This document shows, one piece after another, positions 24,661-35,240 of a stretch of DNA of 64,000 nucleotides; the first letter of the stretch is position 1; every line of letters starts with the position of its first letter. Under the pieces are notes generated by a model. That model made no database searches. It saw nothing but the letters and a program-made list of their open reading frames with translations, and was not told the DNA's origin. Both the position numbers and the translations under genes were made by a program. The stretch is from Dromaius novaehollandiae. Taxonomy: Eukaryota; Chordata; Aves; Casuariiformes; Dromaiidae. The stretch lies in assembly GCF_036370855.1 (NCBI RefSeq), contig NC_088103.1, positions 9,797,404 to 9,861,403 on the forward strand, read 5' to 3'.

Positions 24661-27600
24661 CCGTGTCTTTTCTTTCTCCTCATGCCCACTCACACCTCCT
24701 GGCACTTTCCCGTTCCTTGGCCAGCCTGACCTGGTATCACACGAGGGCCTGAGCCAGAAAGGGCTCTGATTTCCCTCGCTGTTGTGTTTTTCTCCACCTC
24801 TCTCATGCCCTCCTCTTTTAGAAGTGTGGGAGAGAGGCTCTGCAGGCGTGGGTGGTGCAGATGCCAACAGACCCCTCAGGAGCTAACCATGCCCTTGACA
24901 AAAAACCCCAAAGCCTGACCCACTTCTGTGATTTTTAGGCTGGGGCACTCACTCAGCCCGCGTGTGCACACAGACTGGTCCCTTTTGGCCATCCTGGGTG
25001 CTGATTCCCATGTTCCTCCCCACAGTCCAGCACCCAGCTGGACCCAGCTTGCAACAGGCAGCGTTCATAGCGCAAGCATCGGGCTGACCTCTTGGTAATT
25101 ATTTGATAAGGGGAAGCATCACCACACTCCAGCTGCACGGGTCTGACAGGTACACCAGTTTGCTACCAGGATGTCCCTAAATTACCAACGCTGAAGGAGG
25201 AGTAGTGGAAAAAGGATGAAAAAGTAAGAACACGAGGAACATCTGAAGTGATTGCGAGGAGGAACCCAAGGAGTTACCAAAATATGGGACTGCAGTGCAC
25301 CACTGGCAGGCTTGGGCTATGGGAGGACGGAACTGAGCTAGGGATCGTCTGAAGAAGGTAGGCTCCTCACGCCTTCCTATCGAGGCCTCTCGACCCCAGG
25401 TAGCTGCTTCTCACCTGTGTCCCCTGCACGCCCCACGGTGCCGAGAAAGGATGGGGTGCTTTGAGCAGAGACCAGCTCCCCCCAGAGCACTACCTTGGAG
25501 TGAGCTGGCCTGTGTTCACAGCTCACGCGCTCCCCTGCCCGTTTCCCTCCCTGGAGACGGCTGAAAGGTGTTGAGGAGCAGAAAGGGGGTACAGGAGGGA
25601 GATGGGACGAGTGGGGCACTGTGGTGGCCGCTCCCACCACCGCTGCTGGCTGTTGGACTGGATTTCCATCATCTCAAACTAACGCCGAGGAGGCTCTGGA
25701 GTCGGTAGAAAGTGAAGCGCTTTCCCTAATCGAATCACACGCTAGCGTCACATGTGAAGTCCTGCAAAGCAGAACGAGCTCGGGAGCCAGCAAACCACGA
25801 ATGCCGCCTCCCCCCATCCCCACCGCACAGAGCGGGCCTTCCTTTCTCGCTCACGCTCATCCAGGACCGAGCTCCATGAGGAAGCCGGAGCAGGGGCTCG
25901 GAGGTCCCATCCGGGCCCTCCACCGGGCCGCAGCGTCCTCTCTCTCTGCTCCCTCGGCATCCCGCGGTGGTCGTGGGCTGAGGGCTGCACCCGGAGGACA
26001 AGCAGGAGTTCCCCTCTAAGAGACCCCGTGCTCCCATCAGCCAGGAGCCTGCTGAGGAGAGACCAAACGCACCAGGTGTCCACGGGCCTGAGGACTTCGA
26101 GATGCACCTGGTGCTTCTGAACATCTTGGGGACGTTCTGCCCTCAATTTAATATACACTGGTCATCCCTTTGCCAGGGACATCTCCATCCAGGCAGGCAC
26201 TGGATACGCATCCCTGAACCAGTGGGTCTTCTCCACCCTTAGCTTCCCTGAAGATGCTTCATCATCTCCTGTGCCTCGCTCGACTTGCTCACGAGCTGCT
26301 GCCCGACAGAGCACGGGTGGCTTTTCTCCTTCCAGCTCTGCAAAGCGTGCAGGCGGTCAGTCTGGAGGTGAGAGGCAGGAGGACAGTGCCTTGCCTCCAT
26401 CTCCATGGCCCAAGCCAGAATGGGCGACCCCCGGGACCAACTTCTCCAGCACTACATAGGAGAGACCAGGGAGCCGGGGAAGTAGGGTCAGTGCTAAGCA
26501 TCCTGCCTTCAGAGGACACGGGAGTTACTGATGGAGGTGGACGTTTCTGAGGAAGCCCTCGGTTAAGTTTTTGACAGTACATCAAGCATCAAGTACGTTG
26601 CTGCCTTCAAGCATCCCCAAGTAGCTGCTTGCGGAGCAAAATTAGCAGCAAAGGAACAGGAGTGGCAGGGCGGCCGGGTAAGGCAGAGCGGGTGGGACAG
26701 GCCGGGTCGGTCCAGATGCCCGCCGGCAGCAAGCCACTCCTCGTCCAGCGCTGCTGGTGAAGCAAGTTTTGCCAGGGCACGAGTCAGTGCAGCCCGGTGG
26801 ACTTCAGGGCAGGGATGCCAGCCCTGCCAGAGCATGACCAAGCCCTCGGGGCATCGGCACATCGATCAGTTCAGCAGGGCAACGGGATCGCTCCTGCGGC
26901 GCAATCCCAGCGCCGGCGACGGGGTCGGGTGCGTGGTCTAGAGCGGTACGCCGCACGGAGACGAGGCGTCCGTCTGTCAGCACGGCAGTGACGAGGAGGC
27001 GCAAAGACACCGACTGGCCTGGAATGCGTCCCAGCTGGCTTTCTACCTGCTCCCCTCCCGGCTCGTGCCAAAAGCGTCAGTCCCAGCGCCCGTCGCCCCG
27101 GGCACCCCTCCCAGCTGCCTCCTTAGGGGCACCGAGAGCAGGCAGACGAGGAAACTGTCAGCAGCGGCGTAGCAGGGGAAGAATAAACCACCGCCAACCT
27201 CGGCGTTTAGTCTGTCTCGAGCTTTCTCGGTGACAAGCTCCCTATAAATTCACCCTTTAAAAAAAGAGGAGTGATTTCAGCTCTTCTGGATTCCCGGAGA
27301 AGAGAAGCGGCTATTTGTGGACCACAGCGAGAGGCGGAGGGGCCGGGTGAGCCTCCCGCAGCGGCCGAGCCGGGGGCTTTCCGGGGGGGTCGCGTTGTCC
27401 AACCTGGGGATCAGCAACGTTTCGGCTTCAGCTTCTGTCCCTTCTGGTGAGACAGCTGAGAGCAGACGCCGCGGAGTCCCGGCCAGGGGAGCCAAGCTGC
27501 GGAAAGGCTACCGAGTCATTTTATGGGACGGGCTCCTAAAGCCGCCACCGCCGTGGGCAGAGGCAAGAGCAAAATCCTAACACGGCTTTTGTGAAGAATC

Positions 27601-28554
27601 GTTCCCTCGCACAAAAAATGACAAAAGTTGCCAAAAGGGAGGAAAATATTTCTGGCTGCTTCCTGCCAGCTTGTCGCAAGGCAATACAATAAATTTTTGG
27701 CCACCCCTTTCCCCTCAGCCCCGCCAGGCATCTCTCAGCATCGGAAAAAACGTTCAGGTTAATCTCTATAATAAAATGCCTGTCGCCTCGCGCTCGGCCC
27801 TTCTCTGCTGCTGCAACGCTCCCGTCCCGCTTCGAGTTTGCATTTGGCCGTGCCTGATGGCTGCTGCCCCTCTCATGGGTGCTCAGGGTGCCTTGCAAGA
27901 GGGCCTTTCCTGGTGATGGGATGATGCTCTGGGTTTGCCAGCTTTTCCCCTGCAGCCTTTGGAAAAAAGCAAGGGGAGAAACAAGCTGCTTATTTTCCTC
28001 CGAGGGAAACCACAGGCTGGGAGGACGGCGTGCTGCACAGCTGTAGCTCTCATTTGGCGGGGAAGTCCTTCCCCTCTTCTCGACCCTACGTTATCAGCGG
28101 CTTTGCCTTGTATCACCTCTTCTTGTGTGTGCACTGCTTCAGAAGCTCTCTCCTAACCATTGCCTAATTAGGTCGGAGCGACTGTTTGGCCTGATAGCAC
28201 AGTTATGGGTAATGCTATGCAAATTGTCTTGAAGACCTGGGAGCCCCCAAACAGAACAGATAAGAGCCTCCAGCTACCCCGGTATGTAGCTGCTCGCAGT
28301 CCTTGGGGTCGACCAAGGCTGCGAATAACACGCATGGATCTGCGCGAGCCCGACGGAGCACCGTCGGCTGCAGCCCGCCTTGACCGGCTCCAGGAGCCAA
28401 GGGAACTGTCAGAAAAAGCAGAAGTCTTGGAAAAAAATTCACCCTGTCCTGAAGTTCGGGTGGGAAAGGAGAGCCAAGCCTCCTGCGACGGCGTGACCGG
28501 AGCTGGAGGGAGACGTGGCCTCAGAGACTAAACAAGGGAGCCTTTGTCTCACCT

Positions 28555-28625
28555 AGCGATTGTGCTTTGGGAGTTTCCTCTATTTATTATCCATTTGATT
28601 ATAACGAATCTTTTTTAATACTCCA
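28555..28625. promoter_or_regulatory. Candidate conserved non-coding element
   Basis: Contains AGCGATTGTGCTTTGGG, CTATTTATTATCCATTTGAT and TATAACGAATC. MEF2-like and homeodomain-like cores occur in a compact AT-rich segment about 2.4 kb upstream of the exon at 31,053. Confidence 0.3.
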
Positions 28626-29029
28626 GTGTCACCCTCTTGGCTACGCTAGGGAACAGCTGCCTGACCCGCAGCTCTCCTCCCCAGTAAGCCTGAACTACCA
28701 TGAAATGGTTGGTGATCCTCCAAAGCACGTGCATCGGCCGAGGGCAACAGAGACTGGGCTTTGCGTGCAGGGAGCGGAGATTGCCATGAGAAGCAGCCTT
28801 GGGTGTTAGGGGGGCTCGCGGACCCCCAGCAACATCAATTCACCTGGGTGGGAGCAGTTACTCCACCTGCACGGTGCAGAATACCAAAACTTAGGCCTGG
28901 CCCTGCCCTTCCTGCTGTCACGAGGAGGCTGAGGCCTGTGCAACTCGCCGCACGTTGCGATCGGTTGCTGTGGGTGGTCCCACCGCGCTGGGGATTTCAT
29001 TGACCTGTGCAGACAGGAGCCTCCCTATT

Positions 29030-29212
29030 CACCAGGTCATTAGAGGAAAAGTAGGGGTAATATGTAAACACCTGGGGAGAAAAACAGCCCTTTGGCTTAA
29101 TGATAGTTTGTCATGCAATACGTTTCTCGAATTGCAAAATTGTGGTAGACTACCCATTAATTTGCATTGCTTTAATTCATATTTTGAATACCAGACAATG
29201 ACTTAAATGCCA
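29030..29212. promoter_or_regulatory. Strong candidate conserved non-coding element
   Basis: About 180 bp of complex AT-rich sequence with GGTCATTAGAGG, GGGTAATATGTAAACACC (forkhead GTAAACA), GGCTTAATGATAG, CAATACGTTTC, CGAATTGCAAAATTG (C/EBP-like TTGCAAAA), CCCATTAATTTGCATTGC (octamer-like TTTGCAT next to TTAAT) and GCTTTAATTC. It stands directly beside a CpG-rich patch and about 1.9 kb upstream of the signal-peptide exon. It is the most enhancer-like segment upstream of that exon. Confidence 0.45.
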
Positions 29213-29239
29213 CCACGTTTAACCCACACGTTCTCACCG

Positions 29240-29640
29240 GTTTCTAAAAACACTCGGCACAACACAGGCGCTCTGCTTCCGAACGCGGGCGCTCTGAACC
29301 CGCGTCACCTCGCTGGCTCGCTGACAATACCCGCGCTCGCACCGAGCCGTTCGGCGGAGGCGCTCGGAGCGCTTCACACGCAGGCCTGGGTGGTATCACC
29401 GCTGTTCGATGAAAGAGCAGGCACCCACGCAGTCCCCAGCCCTCTGCGGCACCGAGCGCCCGTGTCAGGTGCCGGGGAGCGGGGCCGCCTGGATGCGGGG
29501 CTGCACGTGCAGCCGGAGCCACGTTGGCCCCCGGCGCAGCCCGCGACCCGCGCTTGCGCCCGGCCCCCCGCGCCAGCCCTCCTGGATCCCGGCGCGTGCC
29601 GGCTGCGGGGGACGCGGGACCAACAGGCTCTGCTCTTACT
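29240..29640. other. Small CpG-rich patch upstream of the main island
   Basis: About 400 bp rich in CpG, open in several frames on both strands (189 codons + strand, 29,207-29,776). It could be an upstream alternative promoter or simply an outlying part of the CpG-island domain. No signal peptide or donor site like that at 31,125 is seen. Confidence 0.4.
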
Positions 29641-29699
29641 CAGGCGGCAGAGGACTGGCAGCACCTTAGGCCTGGAGACAGCCCCTGCCCAAACCACAG

Positions 29700-29746
29700 C
29701 CCCAGCCCCAGCCCCAGTCCCAGCCCCAGTCCCAGCCCCAGTCCCA
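29700..29746. repeat. CCCCAG/TCCCAG hexamer repeat
   Basis: About eight hexamers in tandem, alternating CCCCAG and TCCCAG toward the right so that a 12-bp higher-order unit appears. The run explains the artificial Pro-Ser repeat in one open frame. Confidence 0.88.
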
Positions 29747-29824
29747 CCAGGGCTGGGGATGAGGAACCGGCTGTAATTATGGGCTGCGAGGGTTTCCTCA
29801 CCCCCACTGCCCTACCCTGGAGGG

Positions 29825-29905
29825 ACAGAGCAGCTGCCAGCAATTAAAAGTAGTTAGCAGTTCCCATGCTATTTTAACCATTTATGGGCAGCAATCACAG
29901 CTTGT
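29825..29905. promoter_or_regulatory. Candidate conserved non-coding element
   Basis: Contains AGCAATTAAAAGTAGTTAGC, GCTATTTTAACCATTTATGG and GCAATCACAGC. It is compact, AT-rich and ~1.2 kb upstream of the exon at 31,053. Confidence 0.35.
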
Positions 29906-30218
29906 TCCTACTTAACCCGGGTGGAAGGGGGCAGCTCTTGCTGCCGCCCAGCAACTTTGCGAGCCTCTTTGGCCAGGCTTTGCTGCTTGGGAAGTTGTGC
30001 TAATATATTTTAATGAAAAAGGCTTTAAGATGTTTGCTGAACTCCTAATGTCCTCTCTCCTGGGCACTGCTGGACCGTTTTGCCCAGCTTCAGTGAGCAA
30101 GGAGGCAGAGGCTTAAAATCGGCCCGAGTAGAGACTTTCATCGCATGGAAAACTGCAGCCCGACTCCTCAAAGTTTGCAAACGTGTAAGTTTTGTCGATT
30201 GTTTGTGATGGGGAGATA

Positions 30219-30267
30219 TGTGTGTATATATATATATATAAATATAGACATACATAGATATATATAA
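30219..30267. repeat. TA-rich microsatellite
   Basis: A short TGTG start leads into a TA dinucleotide run, followed by ATAGA/ATACA variants and a second short TATATATA run. Confidence 0.88.
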
Positions 30268-30614
30268 CTTTAATAGTAGGTTGCAAGAGAAAGGTGCCCT
30301 TCTCCCTCCTGCCCTCCCTGTGATTGTTTTGTCTGAGGTTTTTCGGGGCTCTTGAGGTTTTTTGTTTTTTCTCTTATTTTTTTGCTTCTATGGTTATCCT
30401 TTGCAGCCTGGATTTCCGTCCTGGTTCTTGAGGGAGGATTAATAGCCCATTATCTAATCCTCTGGCAGTAACATCGTTAGCGGTAGAGGGACGCACCGCT
30501 CGATGCGCTAAAATACTCCCTCGCCCTGGCGGTAGGGAGGCGGCGGGGCGCAGCAACCCCCGGGGGCCGCGAAGGCCGGGCCGGGCCCGGGGGGGCGGCG
30601 CTGCGGAGCGGCCC

Positions 30615-30631
30615 GGGGGGGGGGGGGGGGG
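30615..30631. repeat. G17 run in the CpG island
   Basis: Uninterrupted run of 17 G just upstream of GCGGCCGC. It can form a G-quadruplex and is a likely place for length errors in sequencing. Confidence 0.85.
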
Positions 30632-30763
30632 CGGCCGCGCTGCTCCGCTCCGCTCCGTCCCGGCGCCGAGCTCCCCCTTGCGCTAACTCACCCCCACTGC
30701 AGAGCGGCTCGCCGGGCTGCGCTCGTTTTTATTTCGGGTTGGTGCTATCGCCTGGCCTCCGCG

Positions 30764-30814
30764 CCCCCCCCCCAAAAAAAAAATTAAAAAAAAAAGAAAA
30801 AAAAAGGGGGGGGG
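30764..30814. repeat. Homopolymer stack: C10, A-rich, G9
   Basis: C10 is followed directly by an A10/TT/A10/G/A9 block and then G9, about 50 bp with only four non-conforming bases. It is strongly strand-asymmetric and sits in the middle of the CpG island. It may be a decayed poly-A tail insertion or replication slippage; no retroposon body is recognisable. Confidence 0.8.
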
Positions 30815-30858
30815 CGTTTCGGGGCTGCCGCCCCCGGGCCGCTGCCGAGGAGCGGCGT

Positions 30859-30871
30859 GGGGGGGGGGGGG
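30859..30871. repeat. G13 run in the CpG island
   Basis: A second long G run, 195 bp upstream of the start codon at 31,053 and possibly within the 5' untranslated leader. Confidence 0.85.
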
Positions 30872-31052
30872 CGGGCTGAGGCCGGCAGCAGCTCATCGCA
30901 GGCGCGGGGGGCGGCCGCTCCCCGCCGGGGCGCCGCTCCGCCCCCGGGCGCGCCCCGCCCCGCCGCGCCGGGCAGCCGGCAGTGTGGCGAGGCGGGCGGG
31001 CAGGCAGCGGCGCTCCGCTCGGCCCCGCTCCGCTCCGCGCCCCGCTCCCGCC

Positions 31053-31125
31053 ATGCCGGCGCCCCGCCGCCCCGCCGCCGCCTTCCTCCTCCTCCTCTTC
31101 CTCCCGCTGCTCCGCTGCGCCGCAG
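31053..31125 (+). CDS. First coding exon: signal peptide of an unidentified secreted/membrane protein
   Basis: ATG at 31,053 is the first ATG in its frame and in the preceding ~550 bp, and has G at -3. It encodes 24 codons plus one base: MPAPRRP, a hydrophobic core (AAAFLLLLFLPLL) and a small-residue cleavage region (RCAA), a textbook signal peptide. The exon stops at CAG/GTAAGC (boundary 31,125/31,126), a perfect splice donor. Read-through past the donor gives a basic, low-complexity sequence, so splicing is expected. The intron phase is 1. A short signal exon ending in phase 1 is usual for immunoglobulin-superfamily, EGF/Notch-like, LDL-receptor-like and receptor-kinase genes, so the mature protein is probably secreted or a type I membrane protein. 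The CpG-island setting and flanking TAAT-rich islands suggest a developmental gene. I do not recognise the exact gene, and the remaining exons are outside the window or undetectable. Cleavage near residue 24 is inferred. Confidence 0.72.
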
Positions 31126-31626
31126 GTAAGCGCCGGGGCGGACCGCGGCGGTGCTGCCGGGGGCGGGGGGGTCTCGCCGGGCAGCCGAGCGCGGCTCGCG
31201 GGCTGCTCCCGCTCCGGGCTTCCCCTCGCCGCTGCCTCCGGTCGAGGTTTTATTTTGCCGGCTGGGAAAAGCCAAACAAACCCGTCCCTGTTTATAATAC
31301 CGTCGGCTCTCGTTTCCCAGCGGCGCAAATAGGCAATTATTCATCGCGGGTTTCAGCCGGATTCCTACAAACCGACCTGCCGACGGCTTAGGCAGCTGAA
31401 TGATCTTTCCCGACGGCTTTTCAAAGTTTCCTGCGCGCACACGCATCTCGTGGTTAGACGCGGCCCTTCCGTCCGCGCACGGTGAGGGGAGCCGCATCCG
31501 CCCGCTGCCGCCTCTCGCTGGGGCTCCCGTGCTCGGGCCGAGCCTTCCGCCGCGCCTCCCCGCAGCGCGTTAGCACCTCCCGGCCCGGCGCCTCGGGGCG
31601 CGGCGCCGCTTCGCCCTGTGCCGGCC

Positions 31627-31670
31627 GGCAGGGCAGGGCAGGGCAAGGCAGGGCAGAGCAGGGCAGGGCG
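31627..31670. repeat. GGGCA short tandem repeat
   Basis: About nine GGGCA pentamers with a few variants (AGGCA, GAGCA), near the right edge of the CpG island. Confidence 0.85.
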
Positions 31671-31929
31671 GCCGTGGCTTCGCTTCCAGCACACGCGTGA
31701 GAAGCTGTCCTCGGCTGCACATCTCGGGAGCGAAGGCCCGTGAAGTTTGACGGCCCCAGAGTTTGGAGGAGCCCGTGACGATAAATGCCGGCTCTCCGGA
31801 GCTGCTCGCTGTCAGCCTTGCAGAAACTTTGCAGCGTGATACGTGAACCCGGCCGGCTGCTCCCTTCCCGCGTTGTAGGGGAAGGCAGCATGTGATGGGG
31901 CTGTGAAAGCACATCGCAAAGCCGCACGT

Positions 31930-32170
31930 AGCTCGGATTTTGCTGTGTTATTAGTTAAAGGCATCTCCTGACAAGCTGATTTTCTAGGAAAATGAGCCAA
32001 GCCCTTGTTTCTGAAGTGTAATTAAGGCAACGAGGAATTTTGGGGAGGGAGCGTTTTAATTGGATTAATATTTTTCCTCCTTCACAATACAAAGATCTAG
32101 TGTGTTCCAACAAATGGAAAACAGCAATGGCATTATTTACTGATTTAGTGGAACAGACATCGTTGCAACA
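31930..32170. promoter_or_regulatory. Strong candidate conserved non-coding element, first-intron enhancer
   Basis: Just right of the CpG island, ~240 bp contain GTTATTAGTTAAAGGC, AAGTGTAATTAAGGC, TTTTAATTGGATTAATATTT, TCACAATACAAAGATC (SOX/TCF-like ACAAAGATC) and GGCATTATTTACTG. Homeodomain cores and a TCF/LEF-like site occur in non-repeat sequence. The position ~0.8 kb inside the first intron is common for enhancers of CpG-island developmental genes. Confidence 0.45.
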
Positions 32171-34639
32171 GCATATTCCAACTGGGGGGAGAAGAAACCC
32201 AACCAACTTGGTTGCACAGGGATGGGCTCAAAGAGGGGGAGGTCTGAGAGCTGGCAACTGGTGCCCGGCTTGCTGCACCGTCGGAGGAGCGCGAGGAGCT
32301 GGGTCCACGGCCTGGTGAGCCGTGCGCGGGGGCAGCAGATGAACCCGGGGGAGGCTGACGGGCCGGAATCAAGCGAGGATGCCGGGGATTTTGGTGCGCT
32401 GGCGGAGCAGGAAAGAGGCTGGGAAAATTGGATTAGCTGGGGTGCGGCGGGTCGGGATTTAGCTGTGTTAGCCAAGCAGCCTGGCGCCCCGGGATGGGAA
32501 ACACAGTGAAGGATGGGACGGTGGCTGGATTTGTGCATGCAGCATCCCTGACCGGCTCCCATTCCCCCCCCCCGGCTCTGTGCTCCGTGGCCACCAGCTC
32601 TTCATTTTTGCAGGCACCAGGTTCCCTCAGGGATTGAAATAAAGTGGGCAGGAGGAAGGCAGTCCCGAAGGGGAAGAAGAAACAAATCAAGCCTGACTGA
32701 GCTGAACTGGGAGGAGAGCGTGCGATGGCTTCCTCGAGGCATGCTGGCGTTTCTCATGATACGATGTAATTAAGTTTTTAGCTGTAGATCCATAGCTAGT
32801 CCCTCTTTGGGAGTGTTGTGTAGAGACCAAATGGGATGACGTGGGGAGTGGACCGAGACCAGAGGCATCCAGCGTTGGTGGCAATCTGCTGTCGTCCCCC
32901 TCCGCATCCCTGCCTGGTTTTCAGGAGGGAGGGAGAGACATTGCAGAGAGAGAAATCATTTTCTTTAATGACAGAGAACATGTATATTATTTATTGTGTT
33001 GCGTTTTGCAATAGGGAGAGAAGCGATGCTTAGGACTGGGTTTCTCTTCTGAGCGTTTGAAATATAGGAGCAGTAGGCACACTCATCCCCATAATTGATG
33101 TTTTCCCTTTTCTTTTGGTGTGGGAATCGGTGCTCCAAAATGAGTACCTTCCCTCCTGAGCTTCGGGTTTGGCACGCTGGGCTCCTCGCCATCCCCTGAC
33201 CTGGCAGAGGTTTTGTTGTGTTTGCACATGCCGCTCTTAATAAGAAAACAACTCGGTACGAGGCTCGCGAGCTCTCTAGGGTGCCTTTCCCTTGCCTCCT
33301 CCCTTCCGTGCCAGCTGCGCTTGGGTTGCAGAGTGGCAGGGAAAATCGGGAGGGTGATGCTGGGAAATTCAGGCTGGCCTCAATGGCGAGAACCTGCGAT
33401 TGCTTGTTGCAAGGTAGCAGTGTACAGGCCTATGCACAAAAAGGAGGGGGGGGGAAAAAACACCCCAAACTAACTCCTCCCAGAGCTGCTGGTTCTCGCT
33501 CTACCTGACAGGGAGGACCCTGGAGGTTTCTGGGACTAAAATAGCCAGGGCAGCGGGTGCTGCAGGGCGAAGCTGGGGAGTGCTAGGATCCCGAATGACA
33601 GAAGCTTTCAAAGAGCTGTCTGTGCTGCACTGATTTCTTTTCTTCTGCACAACCAGGTGTTTTTACCCGCTTCTACCATCTGCTGAAAAGCATCCCAGGG
33701 AGAAGTGGCTCCCTCAGCCTCTGGCTGTTGCAGGCACTGAGCTGGCTGATGAGGGTGGGTAGATGGTCCAACAGGGGAATGGATGGGGCATCCTTTGGAC
33801 CCTCAGAGCTCGGAAGTTGTTCTGGTTGAGCAGACCTATGTCCTACCTTGGCTCTTTTGTACCATCGTCAGGAAAACGTCTGGGAGGACTGGGAAAATAC
33901 AGCATCTGGAGGTGCTGGCAGTGCTGTCTGAGAGCTATTTGGGTCATGGCTTCTCGTGGAGGACATTCCTGCGTGTTGTCCTTGCAAATTGTGGGAGGAT
34001 TCCTGCCTGGTGGTGTCCCTGCAAGCAGATGGCAGAGGGAGATGCTTGGAAGACCTGTTGCTTATTGGCAATTCCAGACGTTGCATGAGATGGGGATTTG
34101 CTTGGCTGAGAACAGTGGGGTGTGAAAGGATCTTTCTTTTTTCCCCTTTGTCCTTTAGCTGCTTAATTATGGAGCCTTCCTTAGACACAGGTTTCTCTCC
34201 TGTCTTTGCATGATGATGGCAGAAAAATAACTTTAAAAAAGGAGAGAAATGGAAAAATACTGCTTTTTAGGAAGACAGAATCCCTTGGAAGTGGTGTTGG
34301 GGGGAGGATTCCAGCTTGCATTTTTTTTTTCTGCTTGGAAGTGAAAAGTACACAACTGCCAACCCAGTAAAGGTGGCTTGAAAAGTCAAGCTGTGTCCTT
34401 CCTCTCTCCTCCCCTGTCACCGGTGGGAAAGGCCCTGTGGGTGAAACCCGAAGGCAGTGCTCCCGGCATCGTGCGAGCTCGCTCCCTTTTCCGTCCCCGT
34501 GCTGGCGGTGCCAGGAATAAAAATCTGTATTTCGAGTCAGTTGAGCGAGCTAGCGTGATGCAAGGAGCAGATAAATAGGAAAGCCTCTCGGGTTTGATTC
34601 CATTTCTAGTAGCAATGGCGCTTTAAAGTCCTGACCTCT

Positions 34640-35240
34640 GCGGCGTTCTCATTCTTGGCGTGTTTCGGGCCGGTCGGCCTCGGTGTAGCAGCCCCGTAGG
34701 TTAATGGGAAACCCTGCGCTCTGGGCTGGCTTTTCTGCACGAGCCAGGCTGGCGCGGGGCCGGAGCCGGGGCCGCGTCTGCAGAGCGGGGCGATGACGGC
34801 GGGGGCCGTGCCACCGCGGCCAGGAGTTCAGTGCAGCAGATGTCGGTGCCGTAAAGCCACAGGTCCCCGCCGGCTCTTGTTCGCTTGCGTCCTCCCGGCT
34901 TTAGCAGCGCTCGCGTGAGCAAAAGTGTTTTCCGAAACCCCGTTGGCCTCGTCCCTGTGCTCCCACCCGCGGGTCTCGCCTTTCTCACCCGTTTTGTTTT
35001 GCATCGTCCTTTGCTTCCCTGCAAACAGCGCGGGAGCGGGGAGCTGGGCGCGTCCTCTCCTCGCCGCCCCCGCAGCGCCGAGCGCTCGCTAGCATCCCCG
35101 TAGCAGCGCGTGTTTAATTCGGCACCGCTGTGTTGCCGGCTCCGAGCACCCGTGTGCCAGCTCCATCCCCACCTCCCATCCTGGCGCCTTCCCTCGCCTC
35201 CCCCGGGGAGCGGAGGGATCGATGCCGGCGCGAGGCCTGG
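34640..35240. other. CpG-rich patch inside the putative intron
   Basis: About 600 bp rich in CpG, including GGCGCGGGGCCGG and GCCGAGCGCTCGC. No start codon with signal peptide and donor is apparent. It could be an orphan intragenic CpG island or an alternative promoter. Confidence 0.4.

Larger units (their letters stand above)
24661..30470. other. Upstream flank of the CpG-island gene
   Basis: No exon recognised. GC-rich patches occur at about 26,650-27,180, 27,290-27,560 and 29,240-29,640, and AT-rich islands at 28,555, 29,030 and 29,825 are listed separately. A (TA)n tract lies at 30,219. The last few kilobases are the proximal upstream region of the exon at 31,053 and the likeliest place for distal promoter elements. 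Confidence 0.5.
30480..31700 (+). promoter_or_regulatory. CpG-island promoter of the signal-peptide gene
   Basis: About 1.2 kb of very GC- and CpG-rich DNA with many GGGCGG/CCGCCC (Sp1/KLF) boxes, CCGCT/CTCCG reiterations (30,636-30,665 and 31,010-31,050) and no TATA box at a useful place. There is no ATG on the + strand between about 30,506 and the start codon at 31,053, which fits a GC-rich untranslated leader. The transcription start cannot be fixed from sequence, but the segment 30,880-31,040 is the likeliest location. Several homopolymer blocks (30,615, 30,764, 30,859) interrupt the island. Confidence 0.8.

Noticed and set aside
29700..29746. Pro-Ser repeat protein
   Set aside because: The apparent repeat protein is only the translation of a CCCCAG microsatellite.
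30784..31497. 237-codon - strand frame opposite the signal-peptide exon
   Set aside because: It is the shadow of the CpG island, rich in Gly, Arg and Ala and ending in the poly-A/poly-G homopolymer block.
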